In this document: positions 1 to 8,568 of the stretch, piece by piece
Position numbering within the stretch: the stretch's first letter is position 1
Layout: each line of letters opens with the position of its first letter
Origin: Secundilactobacillus yichangensis
GTDB taxonomy: Bacteria; Bacillota; Bacilli; Lactobacillales; Lactobacillaceae
Direction: 5' to 3'
Assembly: GCF_016861565.1 (NCBI RefSeq)
Contig: NZ_BOLK01000017.1
Span: 1-36,896 of the forward strand
DNA length: 36,896 nucleotides
Translations under genes and position numbers: made by a program
The notes under the pieces: generated by a model
The model's database searches: none
What the model was told of the DNA's origin: nothing
What the model saw: only the letters and a program-made list of their open reading frames with translations

Positions 1-261
1 GTCAGCATCAATAAAAGCCTGTTTGACCGATTTGGCATATAAATCTTTGATCCATCTGTCATCAGGATTAGTTTCAAGGTACTCATGGTTAAACCACTTG
101 CTGAACTCATAAGCGCCCATGTAGTGGTAGCCGCACTCATAACGCTGCCGGTTGATATCCAAAAACAGGTTATAGGCCCAACGACTGCCGCCAATATGAC
201 AATCAATCAGCCAGGCCTGTTTTTCTGTCGGCTTAATTTCGACTTTATAGGTGAGTAACAT
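1..261 (-). CDS. tnpB: TnpB-type RNA-guided endonuclease, N-terminal 87 codons (cut by window edge)
   Basis: The translation starts MLLTYKVEIKPTEKQ and continues with GSRWAYNLFLD, the typical N-terminus of IS605 OrfB/TnpB. Only five of the 87 visible residues differ from the right-hand copy at 36245. The ATG at 259-261 is preceded on the minus strand by AAGGCGG, a good ribosome binding site. TnpB proteins are RuvC-type nucleases guided by an RNA from the 3' end of the element and help it persist. The catalytic part and the RNA region lie outside the window, so whether this copy is intact cannot be judged. Confidence 0.85.
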   Translation of the reverse strand, partial: MLLTYKVEIKPTEKQAWLIDCHIGGSRWAYNLFLDINRQRYECGYHYMGAYEFSKWFNHEYLETNPDDRWIKDLYAKSVKQAFIDAD

Positions 262-517
262 CAGTTATTCCGCCTTATTGAATTTAATCACCAAGGTGAG
301 GTGTCCCTCATATTATACGGAATAGATTTATCCCAAAACGCGTTTTAATGAAATTCATATAAATCACTACTTATATGCTATCAGTTAATACGAAAATTTA
401 ATTCTTGACTTTAACCTAGTTGTATCTTTACCAGAATTATAAGAATACGAAATAATAATATAGAAACACTACTTTACAAAGATTGATATTCTTTTACAGC
501 AAAACAGTTACTGTTCA
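1..517 (-). mobile_element. 5' part of an IS200/IS605-type tnpB element (left copy)
   Basis: The segment holds the start of a tnpB gene read leftwards and about 255 bp of its upstream end. That upstream end matches the right-hand copy (35990-36896) in inverted orientation, with many scattered substitutions. The two copies stop matching at the same point, TGAACAG, which here is at 511-517 on the minus strand. No tnpA gene lies between the tnpB start and this end, so it is a tnpB-only element or has lost tnpA. A small dyad at 503-515 (AACAGT/ACTGTT) lies just inside the end, as expected for the hairpin ends of this family. The end falls only 8 bp from the stop of the GH2 gene. Confidence 0.8.
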
Positions 518-524
518 CTCCTCT

Positions 525-2285
525 TTAATTTACTTGTAAACCATATTGTCTATCTGATGTGACGATTGCCCGAATCTCTTTCGGGTCGAATTTATAATCG
601 TGATTGTGATCAAGCAGACCATTAACTTCCTGTTCCACATCGCTGACTTGCGTGTAGCAGAAGCCACTGCAAAAATCGATGGCCATCACTTGCTTGATCA
701 GTGCTGACATGGTCTTTAACACGTCTTCCTTTGAGGCAAGCCGATCACCGTAGCCCCAAGAGTCGGAGCGATGTTCTGTTTCGTAAGCAATCCCACCAAA
801 TTCACTTAACAGGAAGGGTACCTTTTGATCCTCATAACCCTTGCAGAATAAGCGACGGCCATTTGAAAGTGATGGACTACCGTTTGTAACCGTTTGCAAA
901 TCAGCGTAGCGTTTTTTGATAACTTCCGTATTGGTGTCGTAATCGTGGGCGGTACACAAATCAGTTTTGGTCTGTTCCCAACCATCGTTACTGCTGATCA
1001 GGCGGGTATCATCCATGGCCTTGATGCGGTAATAAACTGCATCAACGTAGGTTTGTTCTGCAGTGTTATTAGCAATTTCGTTAACACCCCAAGATTCATT
1101 CATGATGACGTAAGCCAACACAGCGGGATGGTTGATGTGCTTTTGAACGAATGCGTTGAGTTCAGTGTCGATGTTTTGTGTCGACTTCTGACTAAATTCA
1201 AAGGTGCTTGGAATCTCTGCGGTACAGATGAACCCAAGTTTGTCGCAAAGATAAAGCATCTTGTTGCTTTCTATCTTTTCGTGAATCCGGTTGCCATTGA
1301 AGCCCATTGCCTGTAACTTTTCGATATCACCTTTAAAGTCATCGACTGTTCCAGTGAGGCCGGCGTCTGGATAATAGCCTTGATTCAAAACCAATTTCAT
1401 ATATAATTCTTCGCGGTTTAAATAAACTCGCCGGTTTGCGGTCTCAACGTTTCGCATGCCAAAGTAGCTGGAAACAGCATCGCTATCACCATGCTCGTCA
1501 GTGACCTTTAAATCCACATCGTAAAGCTGGGGATCATTTACCGTCCAATAGTACAAACGGAAGGCGGCTTTTTCATCGCTAACGTCCATTGATAAGCGGG
1601 CGCGGCCGTTTTTAAAACTAGCGCTGCCTTCAACGATCTTTCTACCTTGGTAACTCACCGTAGCCGTTAACTTAGCGCTGTCATCGTTATTGGCGTAAGC
1701 GTCAATGTTTAAGGAAGCATCGTGAATATCCGGTTTCAAAATGAAGTTGGTCAGATAGGTTGAACCAGTTTCTTCCAGCCAAACACTTTGCCAAATACCA
1801 ATCGTTCGGGTATACCAGCACAAGAAGTTACCATCGTGCCAGGACTGTTTGCCGATTGGTTGAGTCGGATCATTCGTATCAACAACCTTAAGCTCGAGGT
1901 CGTTATCTTTTTTCACCCAGTCAGTGACGTCAATTTCAAATGGGGTATGACCACCTTGATGATGAAAGACCAGATTATCATTTAACCAAATGTCGCATTT
2001 ATAATCGACTGCTTCAAAGTGCAGCAGATAATGCTTACCAGGTTGTTTATCAAGGTTAAAGGTACGGTGGTACCAAACTACTGGATAGTAGTCATCAACA
2101 GCTAGACCAGATTTTTTGAAGGTGTAGCTGTAAGGAACAACGATCTTTTGGTTAAATGAACTAAGTGGTAACGGCCCCCCTGAAGCGCTTTCATTTTTCT
2201 TATCTAAATAAAAGTCCCACTTGCCATTCAAATCGAACCAATTGGTTCTGATTTTTTGTGGATTAGGAAAATCAAGTCGATTCAT
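525..2285 (-). CDS. Glycoside hydrolase family 2 enzyme (beta-galactosidase/glucuronidase superfamily, cytoplasmic)
   Basis: A 586-aa protein with GH2 architecture: N-terminal jelly-roll sugar-binding domain (about residues 5-175), an immunoglobulin-like middle domain, and a C-terminal TIM barrel. The likely acid/base is Glu397 in the motif MNESWG and the nucleophile is Glu495 in LSEFGG, both typical of the retaining GH2 clan. There is no signal peptide, so it acts inside the cell. I chose the ATG at 2283-2285 because AAAGGAG lies 7-8 bases ahead; an ATG eight codons further upstream lacks a good site. GH2 members cleave beta-galactosides, beta-glucuronides, beta-mannosides and, in some cases, arabinosides. 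The arabinoside context suggests a plant side-chain substrate, but the exact sugar is inference. The gene stands alone, opposite the ArsR-type regulator, and a tnpB element begins 8 bp past its stop. Confidence 0.85.
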   Translation of the reverse strand: MNRLDFPNPQKIRTNWFDLNGKWDFYLDKKNESASGGPLPLSSFNQKIVVPYSYTFKKSGLAVDDYYPVVWYHRTFNLDKQPGKHYLLHFEAVDYKCDIWLNDNLVFHHQGGHTPFEIDVTDWVKKDNDLELKVVDTNDPTQPIGKQSWHDGNFLCWYTRTIGIWQSVWLEETGSTYLTNFILKPDIHDASLNIDAYANNDDSAKLTATVSYQGRKIVEGSASFKNGRARLSMDVSDEKAAFRLYYWTVNDPQLYDVDLKVTDEHGDSDAVSSYFGMRNVETANRRVYLNREELYMKLVLNQGYYPDAGLTGTVDDFKGDIEKLQAMGFNGNRIHEKIESNKMLYLCDKLGFICTAEIPSTFEFSQKSTQNIDTELNAFVQKHINHPAVLAYVIMNESWGVNEIANNTAEQTYVDAVYYRIKAMDDTRLISSNDGWEQTKTDLCTAHDYDTNTEVIKKRYADLQTVTNGSPSLSNGRRLFCKGYEDQKVPFLLSEFGGIAYETEHRSDSWGYGDRLASKEDVLKTMSALIKQVMAIDFCSGFCYTQVSDVEQEVNGLLDHNHDYKFDPKEIRAIVTSDRQYGLQVN

Positions 2286-2319
2286 TTCCGTTACTCCTTT
2301 AGTTAACATTATAGTTGTT

Positions 2320-2333
2320 CAATTCATGAATTG
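2320..2333. promoter_or_regulatory. Perfect 14-bp palindrome upstream of the GH2 gene
   Basis: CAATTCATGAATTG reads the same on both strands and lies 35-48 bp before the GH2 start, where an operator would sit. AGTTAA at 2301-2306 and TTAACT at 2335-2340 add partial outer symmetry. The binding protein is unknown; the adjacent ArsR-type regulator is the natural candidate. Confidence 0.4.
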
Positions 2334-2417
2334 ATTAACTAAAGGGTAACATTATTTTTTTGTGTGTCAAGATGTGGAAGATAATTTTATGAAATGAGTT
2401 ACCTGATTGGATTATGC

Positions 2418-2440
2418 TATAATCTAACCAATTAGATTAT
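2418..2440 (+). promoter_or_regulatory. -10 box overlapped by a 9-bp inverted repeat, probable autoregulatory operator of the ArsR-type gene
   Basis: ATAATCTAA (2419-2427) and TTAGATTAT (2432-2440) form a perfect inverted repeat with a 4-bp spacer. A TATAAT box at 2418-2423 overlaps the left arm, and the gene starts at 2472. A bound dimer would block the promoter, as is common for ArsR-family proteins. The AATTAGATTATG half reappears almost unchanged (AATTAGATTGTG) at 26490-26501, upstream of the second regulator of this kind. Confidence 0.55.
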
Positions 2441-2471
2441 GGGGTAGCAAAACAAAAGGATGTTGTGAGCG

Positions 2472-3416
2472 ATGTATCCAGAAAGAAAATATTTGAGTGT
2501 TAACGCGAGTCAGCTAGCATATTTTCAGGCATTATCATCGAAAACCAGGATCAGTATCATTGAGTTGTTGCAAAGAGATGACTTATCTATTCAAGATCTA
2601 AGCCATCGACTGGGGTTATCTTCGGCGATGATTACTAAGCATATCTCGATTTTAGAAAAAAATGGTATCGTGGAATCTAAAATGGCTAAAGGAATCCATG
2701 GTCAGCTGAAAATTTGTATGCTGAAAAGAAACGATGTTGTACTCGTCTTTAATCCCGTAATGGACGGTTTTATTCGTAATTCAGTTACTAAATCGCTGCC
2801 TATCGGAGCGTTCTACGATTTTGAGGTTTCGGCTCCTTGCGGCCTGACGACCGGTGATAAAATTATCGGCTTCGTTGATAACCCTGGTACGTTTTATTAC
2901 GAAAAAAAAGAGGCTATTGAACTCATGTGGTTCACGTCGGGGTATCTTGCTTACCATGTTCCGTTATTTGATATCGAACTTAAACGACTAGCCAGTATTG
3001 AGTTTTCGTTGGAATTGTGTTCCGAGTATGTAGGGTACAAAATGCACTGGCCATCGAAGATTGATTTTGAATTGAATGGTCACACGTTAGGTGGTACCAC
3101 CTTATTAGGTGATTTTGGTGATCGTAAGGGCTTGCTGACACCGTCATGGTGGAATTTAGGCACCGAATATGGTCATCAAGTTACCATCAACATTAGCGCG
3201 CGTGGAACTTCAATTAATGGTAAACGTACTTCGCCAACAACTCTGAAAGACGTATTAGCACAGCCAACTGAAGCATTGACGTTTAAGTTGGCGACATCTC
3301 AGGAATATCCCAAAGGCGGGCTCAATATATTTGGACGAAAGTTTGGCGATTACCCGCAAGATATTAATATTCGGTTTGCGTATAATAAGGCAAAGACGAA
3401 TTTGAAGGTAAAATAG
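2472..3416 (+). CDS. ArsR-type winged-helix regulator with a large beta-rich C-terminal domain
   Basis: The 314-aa protein has an N-terminal winged helix (about residues 12-85) with the ArsR/HTH_20 pattern ALSSKTRISIIELL and a recognition helix near SSAMITKHISIL. Classical ArsR repressors are about 100 aa and sense metals; this one carries about 200 further residues. That extra part is rich in predicted beta strands and conserved with the regulator at 25430-26320: PCGL (122-125), FVDNPGTFY (134-142), WFTSGYLAYHVP (153-164), GDFGDRKG (213-220), TPSWW (223-227) and FGRKFGDYPQDI (287-298). No metal-binding CxC motif is visible in the helix region. The domain looks like a ligand-binding beta sandwich, and sugar or glycoside sensing is my inference from context. 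ATG at 2472 follows AAAAGGAT. It lies divergent from the GH2 gene and convergent with the 787-aa enzyme gene. Confidence 0.75.
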   Translation: MYPERKYLSVNASQLAYFQALSSKTRISIIELLQRDDLSIQDLSHRLGLSSAMITKHISILEKNGIVESKMAKGIHGQLKICMLKRNDVVLVFNPVMDGFIRNSVTKSLPIGAFYDFEVSAPCGLTTGDKIIGFVDNPGTFYYEKKEAIELMWFTSGYLAYHVPLFDIELKRLASIEFSLELCSEYVGYKMHWPSKIDFELNGHTLGGTTLLGDFGDRKGLLTPSWWNLGTEYGHQVTINISARGTSINGKRTSPTTLKDVLAQPTEALTFKLATSQEYPKGGLNIFGRKFGDYPQDINIRFAYNKAKTNLKVK

Positions 3417-3427
3417 ATATGGAATAG

Positions 3428-3466
3428 AAAAATGACCTTGCCAAAATTATTGGTAAGGTCATTTTT
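3428..3466. terminator. Bidirectional intrinsic terminator
   Basis: A 15-base arm at 3428-3442 pairs with 3452-3466 with one mismatch. It has an A run on one side and a T run on the other. It serves both convergent genes, ending at 3416 (+) and 3478 (-). Confidence 0.85.
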
Positions 3467-3477
3467 ACTTATCTAGT

Positions 3478-5841
3478 TTAATGAAAGGCGTTCAGTTTCC
3501 TATCAAACTTAACTTCCGTTGCGTGACTTTCAAAGACTTGCTGGGTATCTAGGTTGATGTAACGTGATGGGTACGGAGCCGTACTTTGAATTGAAATTTC
3601 GGATTCGGATTGGCTGGTAATGATACCGTTTATCACGTGAGGACGGTGGTCTTTGTCAGAATAAACGTACGTTTCCTGTCCAAAACCATTGAGATAGGCG
3701 ACTAATTCTTCACCCATGTCCCAGTCATCTTCACCGGTATAGCCATCGGGGAAGAGTTTTTTAAAGATACCGCCATCTGAAGCAAAGATTGATTGTCCAA
3801 ATCGGTTTCTGGATAAATCAGGCCGGTTAAGGTTAGGACCAGCAATACTGTAGGTTGATGCTGCTTCGCCGGGACTGAGAATTCGGTCAGTTGCTGTGGC
3901 GTTGGAATCATACATGTAAAGCAGTGCTACAGTTGCCCGGTATCCGGCATTGACTAGATCTGCGTCGCCTAATTCACGCCCGGTCATGAGAGCAGAAGCC
4001 GCGGTGACACCGCCCCAAAGAGAATGCATCATGTAAGATAGTGCTTCCCACCAGCGATCAGGACTTTGAGCACGGAAGTCGTTGCTAAAGCCAATGTTAG
4101 CTTTTAACAATTCACCGTAAATTTTAGCGGCTTTGTCGTGACCTGACAGTGCAAGCGCACCAGCAGCCGGGCCAAAGCCAGCATTATCGAAGAAGTGTTC
4201 AGTCATTGCAGCGGAGAGATTAGCGCTGTCATCAGCAATCCGGTTTGTCACAACTTCCCAGTACTTCGAAATTTGTTCGTACTCGTTATCTAACCCGTTT
4301 TTCTTCAAGGCCTTGAGTAAATCATGAATGTAGAGGAAGTACTGACCCAGCATTTGCGATTCGGCTTTACCACGTTCATCGTCATGTAATTCCGGATTGA
4401 CACGGACGTTAAAGACGGTAGCGGCCCATTGCAGATATTCCTTAGGTGAGTTTAATTTCAGCTGTTCTGGCTGACATTGTGAGAGTAGGAAGAACAGGTG
4501 AGCAATATACTCCAGATCCATGACCCGATAAAAGGTGCCGTAAAGTTTGGCAGGTTTCTTAAAGTCACCCTCCACAAACCACTTTGGCCGAACGTATTTA
4601 ACGGCGCTTTCTTCTACTTGCTGAATTTTTAACGTGATGTCATCAACTTTCGGGTCTAACAGGCATTCTTGCAGAACAAAGTTCATTTTACCCAGTGATT
4701 CACCCTGATTTGAAACGGGTCCGAAACTGTAAGGGTACTTACCGCTTGCACCGGCGTAAGAGTTAGCCGAAATATAGTCCGCACGATTTCTAAGTAATTC
4801 CTTGATTGAACTCATCTTATTAAAAATGACTTGATCCGTTTTATGATCGTCAAATTCAAAAATGATTTGGTGCTCGCCAAGGTATTGCACATCATAGGTC
4901 AATTGATTATCGTCTAGTAACTTGGTGAGATCTTGGTCAATCAACTCACCATCCACGGCGCAACGGTCCGTTACTGACACTAAATGCTTTAGACTATCTT
5001 GATCAATAACGATTTCTTGGGCGTTAGCAGACACTAACGGTAAATATGAAATATGGGGATGACCAAACTGTTTGCCAACTTGATAGAAGTCTTTTTGGTC
5101 TTTGAAAGCAGCCAAGTTAAATTTCCAATCACGGGATTCATCTGGCTTCAAAGTAATGGTTTCTTGAGAATAGATCCAGTCGTTTTTAGGCCCGTTATGT
5201 TCGGGGTAACCACCGGCCAGAATAATCTGGTGAAAGAGCATGCCGTCTAGCGAAGGAGAGACGTTTTCAAAGAAACGGTTGCTGTATTCGTTATAGGTTC
5301 CCACTGAAAGAACAGTGCCATCGGTTTGGTATACGCCCAAATTAGGTGCGGTATGGTCTCTTCTCACAGCTGCTAGTTTAGTAAAACTCTTTGAAATTGA
5401 TGGGAAAACCGCAGCGGATTGGTTGGCGTTTCGTTTGACGTTTTTGTCACGAAACATGACGTAAGCTAAGCTTGCCCAAACCCCCAGATTATCGAGTACC
5501 AGTGGTGCATTTGAGCTGTTTTTGACGTTAATTTTCCAAGTTAAACCGGCGTTTGTTAACTGATAATCGAAGGTAAAAGTTAAGCCGGCAATGTCAAACT
5601 GGACTTCGCTGTGTGTCTCTGAAGCCTTTAATTGCGGTGTAAAGTCAATGCTGTTATAGGTTTGTCCGTTGACGGTTACGGTAAATTCACCAAAAAATTT
5701 GTCACTATCCTCATAGCCAACTGATTTTAGATAGGCGGGGTCAATCAGCCAATTCATATTCGTGGGATCGTTTGGTAATTGCAGTTTGATTAAAGCGCCA
5801 CGACTGTTTTGCTCTACTAATAGGTCACGTAAATTCATCAT
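3478..5841 (-). CDS. Putative intracellular glycoside hydrolase-like protein, beta-sandwich plus helical-barrel (DUF5695-like?)
   Basis: A 787-aa protein that I cannot assign to a characterised enzyme. Residues 1-340 are beta-rich and resemble the N-terminal supersandwich seen before (alpha/alpha)-barrel glycosidases. Residues about 350-730 are helix-rich with aromatic and acidic clusters typical of a carbohydrate active site: WFVEGDFKKPAKLYGTFYR (421-439), HDDERGKAESQMLGQY (486-501), PDRWWEALSYMMHSLWGG (594-611), SPGEAASTYSIAGPN (656-670) and DDWDMGEEL (705-713). The overall pattern recalls DUF5695-type proteins; that is recognition from memory, not a search. There is no signal peptide or membrane segment. 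The start follows GAAAGGA, with two adjacent ATGs (5841 or 5838). Its neighbours (GH2, AraC, GPH symporter) point to breakdown of an imported plant oligosaccharide, perhaps an arabinoside, but the bond cleaved is unknown. Confidence 0.6.
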   Translation of the reverse strand: MMNLRDLLVEQNSRGALIKLQLPNDPTNMNWLIDPAYLKSVGYEDSDKFFGEFTVTVNGQTYNSIDFTPQLKASETHSEVQFDIAGLTFTFDYQLTNAGLTWKINVKNSSNAPLVLDNLGVWASLAYVMFRDKNVKRNANQSAAVFPSISKSFTKLAAVRRDHTAPNLGVYQTDGTVLSVGTYNEYSNRFFENVSPSLDGMLFHQIILAGGYPEHNGPKNDWIYSQETITLKPDESRDWKFNLAAFKDQKDFYQVGKQFGHPHISYLPLVSANAQEIVIDQDSLKHLVSVTDRCAVDGELIDQDLTKLLDDNQLTYDVQYLGEHQIIFEFDDHKTDQVIFNKMSSIKELLRNRADYISANSYAGASGKYPYSFGPVSNQGESLGKMNFVLQECLLDPKVDDITLKIQQVEESAVKYVRPKWFVEGDFKKPAKLYGTFYRVMDLEYIAHLFFLLSQCQPEQLKLNSPKEYLQWAATVFNVRVNPELHDDERGKAESQMLGQYFLYIHDLLKALKKNGLDNEYEQISKYWEVVTNRIADDSANLSAAMTEHFFDNAGFGPAAGALALSGHDKAAKIYGELLKANIGFSNDFRAQSPDRWWEALSYMMHSLWGGVTAASALMTGRELGDADLVNAGYRATVALLYMYDSNATATDRILSPGEAASTYSIAGPNLNRPDLSRNRFGQSIFASDGGIFKKLFPDGYTGEDDWDMGEELVAYLNGFGQETYVYSDKDHRPHVINGIITSQSESEISIQSTAPYPSRYINLDTQQVFESHATEVKFDRKLNAFH

Positions 5842-5883
5842 ATAATTCCTTTCGGTTTGCTTTTATAAAATCTCAAGTATAAT

Positions 5884-5897
5884 TATAAACGCTTTCA
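5884..5897 (-). promoter_or_regulatory. Possible cre (CcpA) site upstream of the 787-aa enzyme gene
   Basis: TGAAAGCGTTTATA on the minus strand matches the TGWAANCGNTNWCA consensus at 13 of 14 positions. It is 43-56 bp before the start, near the expected promoter, so catabolite repression is plausible. Confidence 0.5.
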
Positions 5898-5939
5898 TTT
5901 TTGCTTAAATGCAATTAACAAACCGTTTTTTATATAAAT

Positions 5940-6806
5940 TCACACAACGTATTTTTTAAGCTGGCGGTATTTCTTGGGAGCGTATCCAGTGTATTTTTTA
6001 AATGAGGTTGAAAAATAATAAACACTTTGAAAGCCAATATCTTCGGCAATTTCTGATATTGTCAGGTTAGAATTTAGCAGCCTTTTTTCGGCCTCTTCCA
6101 TGCGGTACTGAATTAGAAATTCGGTTGGCGTGAGACCGATCGTATCTTTGAGTGCCCGGGAGATATAGTTTGGATGAAAATGGAAGATTTGAGAAAGCGT
6201 CTCATTGGTGATCTTCTGATTAAAATTCTCACGGAGGTAGCGCTGGATTCTGGCGGATAACGAGTTTAGCTTACTTTCCTCAACGGAATGGACTTGAATT
6301 GACTGCAGGACATCGATGAAGAGCTGCTGAGAACGCCAAAAGCCAAAGTCTGGTGAGTCGGTACTTTCATCAAATAGGAGTTGCGTCACATCGATCGTTT
6401 TTTGAAACTCAGGAACCTTACCATGTTTTGGTAAGTGCAACGTTAAAGTTGGGGTTCGGAAATGAAGGGTTGGTACTTCAATAGCAGGGTGCAGCGATAT
6501 TGGTGAAGTGGATTGCCGCCACTCTCCAGATACATAGAAGTGGAGCCAGTAGTAGGTTGTTTCCTGATCCATTGGTTTCCAGGAATAGTGATGGTGCTTA
6601 GGCTGAAGAATAAACATTTCACCCTTTTTGACGGTATAGTTGATACCGTCTTCGGCAATGTATAGGCATCCCTTTGTCATGAACATTAGCACAAAGTATT
6701 GTAAATTGGTTCGATTGGGATGCAGATCACCTTTGTGGAATACCACGTGGTTGCCTTCGATAAATGTGGGAATTGGAAGGCATGAGATGGATAGGTATTC
6801 TTTCAT
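5940..6806 (-). CDS. AraC-family transcriptional regulator
   Basis: A 288-aa protein with an N-terminal cupin-type effector domain (GCLYIAEDGINYTVKKGEM and LQPKHHHYSWKPMD) and a C-terminal pair of helix-turn-helix motifs in the last 100 residues. The second motif (ISEIAEDIGFQSVYYFSTSFKKYTG, described here in two parts: ISEIAEDIGF, then the SVYYFSTSFKKYTG segment) followed by PKKYR is diagnostic of AraC/XylS proteins. It is a close paralogue of the regulator at 10225-11166, sharing the SISCLP start and the HHHYSWKPMD block. It is divergent from the GPH symporter at 7073 and directly downstream of the 787-aa enzyme gene, in the same orientation with a 98-bp gap. It probably activates one or both in response to an imported glycoside; the effector is unknown. 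Confidence 0.85.
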   Translation of the reverse strand: MKEYLSISCLPIPTFIEGNHVVFHKGDLHPNRTNLQYFVLMFMTKGCLYIAEDGINYTVKKGEMFILQPKHHHYSWKPMDQETTYYWLHFYVSGEWRQSTSPISLHPAIEVPTLHFRTPTLTLHLPKHGKVPEFQKTIDVTQLLFDESTDSPDFGFWRSQQLFIDVLQSIQVHSVEESKLNSLSARIQRYLRENFNQKITNETLSQIFHFHPNYISRALKDTIGLTPTEFLIQYRMEEAEKRLLNSNLTISEIAEDIGFQSVYYFSTSFKKYTGYAPKKYRQLKKYVV

Positions 6807-6993
6807 AAATAGCTCACCTAACTTTCTTTAATATGTTTACTTTTAGAATAAACTTTACAAGCGATACTTCAATACCGTGTGTGTGATTTTATAAATTCTC
6901 TGTTATCTTTTCAATTTAAAAAAATCAAGAATTGCATTAGATTAATGTCTGGAAGCGTGTTGTCAGGTATTTTAAAACTTCATTTCTGAATCA

Positions 6994-7020
6994 TCACACG
7001 TGTGAATGAAATCGCTTTCG
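6994..7020 (+). promoter_or_regulatory. Palindromic operator candidate plus cre site before the first GPH symporter
   Basis: In the 266-bp divergent gap between the AraC gene and the GPH gene, TCACACGTGTGA (6994-7005) is a perfect 12-bp palindrome. It is followed directly by TGAAATCGCTTTCG (7007-7020), which fits the cre consensus at 13 of 14 positions. The cre is 53 bp before the GTG start. A related GTGTGTGA run lies near 6886, nearer the AraC gene, and an ATTAGATTAATG box at 6936-6947 resembles the ArsR-type half-site at 2430. Confidence 0.6.
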
Positions 7021-7072
7021 CGTTTTATTAAAGTATCATATTGTTTGTTAACTTTAGGACGGAGGGTTTATT

Positions 7073-8446
7073 GTGACTAGTAAAGTTGCGGATGCACTAA
7101 AATCGACTGAAAGGATTCCATTTCACCGATTACTTTCCTACGCAAGTACCGATGCTGCAGGAAACTTATTGTATTGCACGGTAACAACTTTCATTTTGTA
7201 TTATTACACGGATGTATTTGGCTTGACCGTAGCTGCGGCCGGGACGATTCTACTTGCAGCACGGATCTTGGACGCCTTTGATGCACCAGTTTGGGGCTTC
7301 ATCATTGATCATACCCACACCAGATGGGGGCAAAGCCGCCCGTACTTCTTGTGGATGGCCTTTCCATTTGCAATATTATTTGTACTGATGTTTTGGTCAC
7401 CGCAATTAAGTACGTCTGGAAAATTTTGGTGGGCATTAGTAACCTACTTGCTATTTGGTATTTCATACACTGGTATGTCAACTCCGATTACAGCCATTTT
7501 ACCAAATCTATCTAATGATTCCGACCAGCGGATTCGACTGAATAGTACGCGGATGATTGGTGGTAACTTGGGTTACTTCATTACCGCAACGTTTACCCTT
7601 GGAATTGTCGCTTCTCTGGGCGGTCACAATGCTATGGCCGGCTGGCGCTATACGGCTGTCGTATTTGCAATTGCTGGCTTCGCACTATTACTGTTCGCCT
7701 TTTTTGATACCCGTGAGATTAATACAACCTCTCAAAAATCGTTGCCGATCATCGATTCAATTAAAGCGGCCAAAAGTAACTGGCCTTGGTTTATTTTGGT
7801 AGTGGTATTCGTCTTTTATTGGTTGGGCAATGCTTCCCGGACGTCCGTTGTGGTTTACTATACGCAATATAACTTAGGGAATAAAGGTTTTGCGTCTATC
7901 CTAAACGCGCTGGTAATGTTCCAAGTATTAGGAATGATTTTAATTCCGTTTTTGGTTAAAAAATTTAAGAAATCCTATGTTCTGATTATGGGTATGGCCG
8001 TAGCAGCTCTGGGACAAATTGTGGTTTCATTTACCGGTCACTCGTTGATTGCTTTAGCGATTGCCTGGAGTATTGGTTCCATTGGAACTGGGATTGCCGT
8101 GTCCATGCCATTTGCCATGTTATCAGATACAGTTGATTATGGGGAATGGAAAAACGGTATTCGTGCCAGTGGCTTCTTAACCGCTATTGGCAGTTCATTT
8201 GCCATTAAAATTGGTTCAGGTCTTGGTGGCTGGGCACCTTCAGTAATTCTAAACCATGCCGGCTATAAGGCTGGTGTTGCGCAAAGCGTAGCATCGCTAT
8301 CCGCAATCAAATTTAGTATTAGTTACTTACCCGCAATCTTCTTTATTGTCGGCGCCGTTATTATGACGTTCTATGTTAAATACGAGAATAAAGAAACAAA
8401 GGTAAGGGCTGACTTAACGGCACGCAGAGGCGCTGTGGAAGATTAA
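7073..8446 (+). CDS. GPH-family glycoside/pentoside cation symporter
   Basis: A 457-aa, roughly 12-segment membrane protein of the glycoside-pentoside-hexuronide:cation family (MelB/XylP/LacS type). Diagnostic segments are YASTDAAGNLLYCTVTTFIL near the N-terminus, ARILDAFDAPVWGFIIDHTH with the conserved acidic residues of the first loop, RTRWGQ-like RWGQSRPYFLW, and the late motif MLSDTVDYGEWKNGIRASGF. It lacks the IIA-like tail of LacS. The GTG start follows GGAGGG. A paralogue lies at 13814. It likely imports an arabinoside or oligosaccharide for the neighbouring glycosidases with H+ or Na+; substrate and ion are not readable from sequence. Expression is probably under the divergent AraC gene and CcpA. 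Confidence 0.88.
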   Translation: MTSKVADALKSTERIPFHRLLSYASTDAAGNLLYCTVTTFILYYYTDVFGLTVAAAGTILLAARILDAFDAPVWGFIIDHTHTRWGQSRPYFLWMAFPFAILFVLMFWSPQLSTSGKFWWALVTYLLFGISYTGMSTPITAILPNLSNDSDQRIRLNSTRMIGGNLGYFITATFTLGIVASLGGHNAMAGWRYTAVVFAIAGFALLLFAFFDTREINTTSQKSLPIIDSIKAAKSNWPWFILVVVFVFYWLGNASRTSVVVYYTQYNLGNKGFASILNALVMFQVLGMILIPFLVKKFKKSYVLIMGMAVAALGQIVVSFTGHSLIALAIAWSIGSIGTGIAVSMPFAMLSDTVDYGEWKNGIRASGFLTAIGSSFAIKIGSGLGGWAPSVILNHAGYKAGVAQSVASLSAIKFSISYLPAIFFIVGAVIMTFYVKYENKETKVRADLTARRGAVED

Positions 8447-8568
8447 ACATTAAAGTTGTTAAGCGGATATGATCAATTTACATTGACTAGTACCATACTA
8501 TTCATGGGCTAACCGTGAAGAGGGACAAATGTCTGTCTGGTTACGACAAAGTTAGGTTGTAAAAGAAC

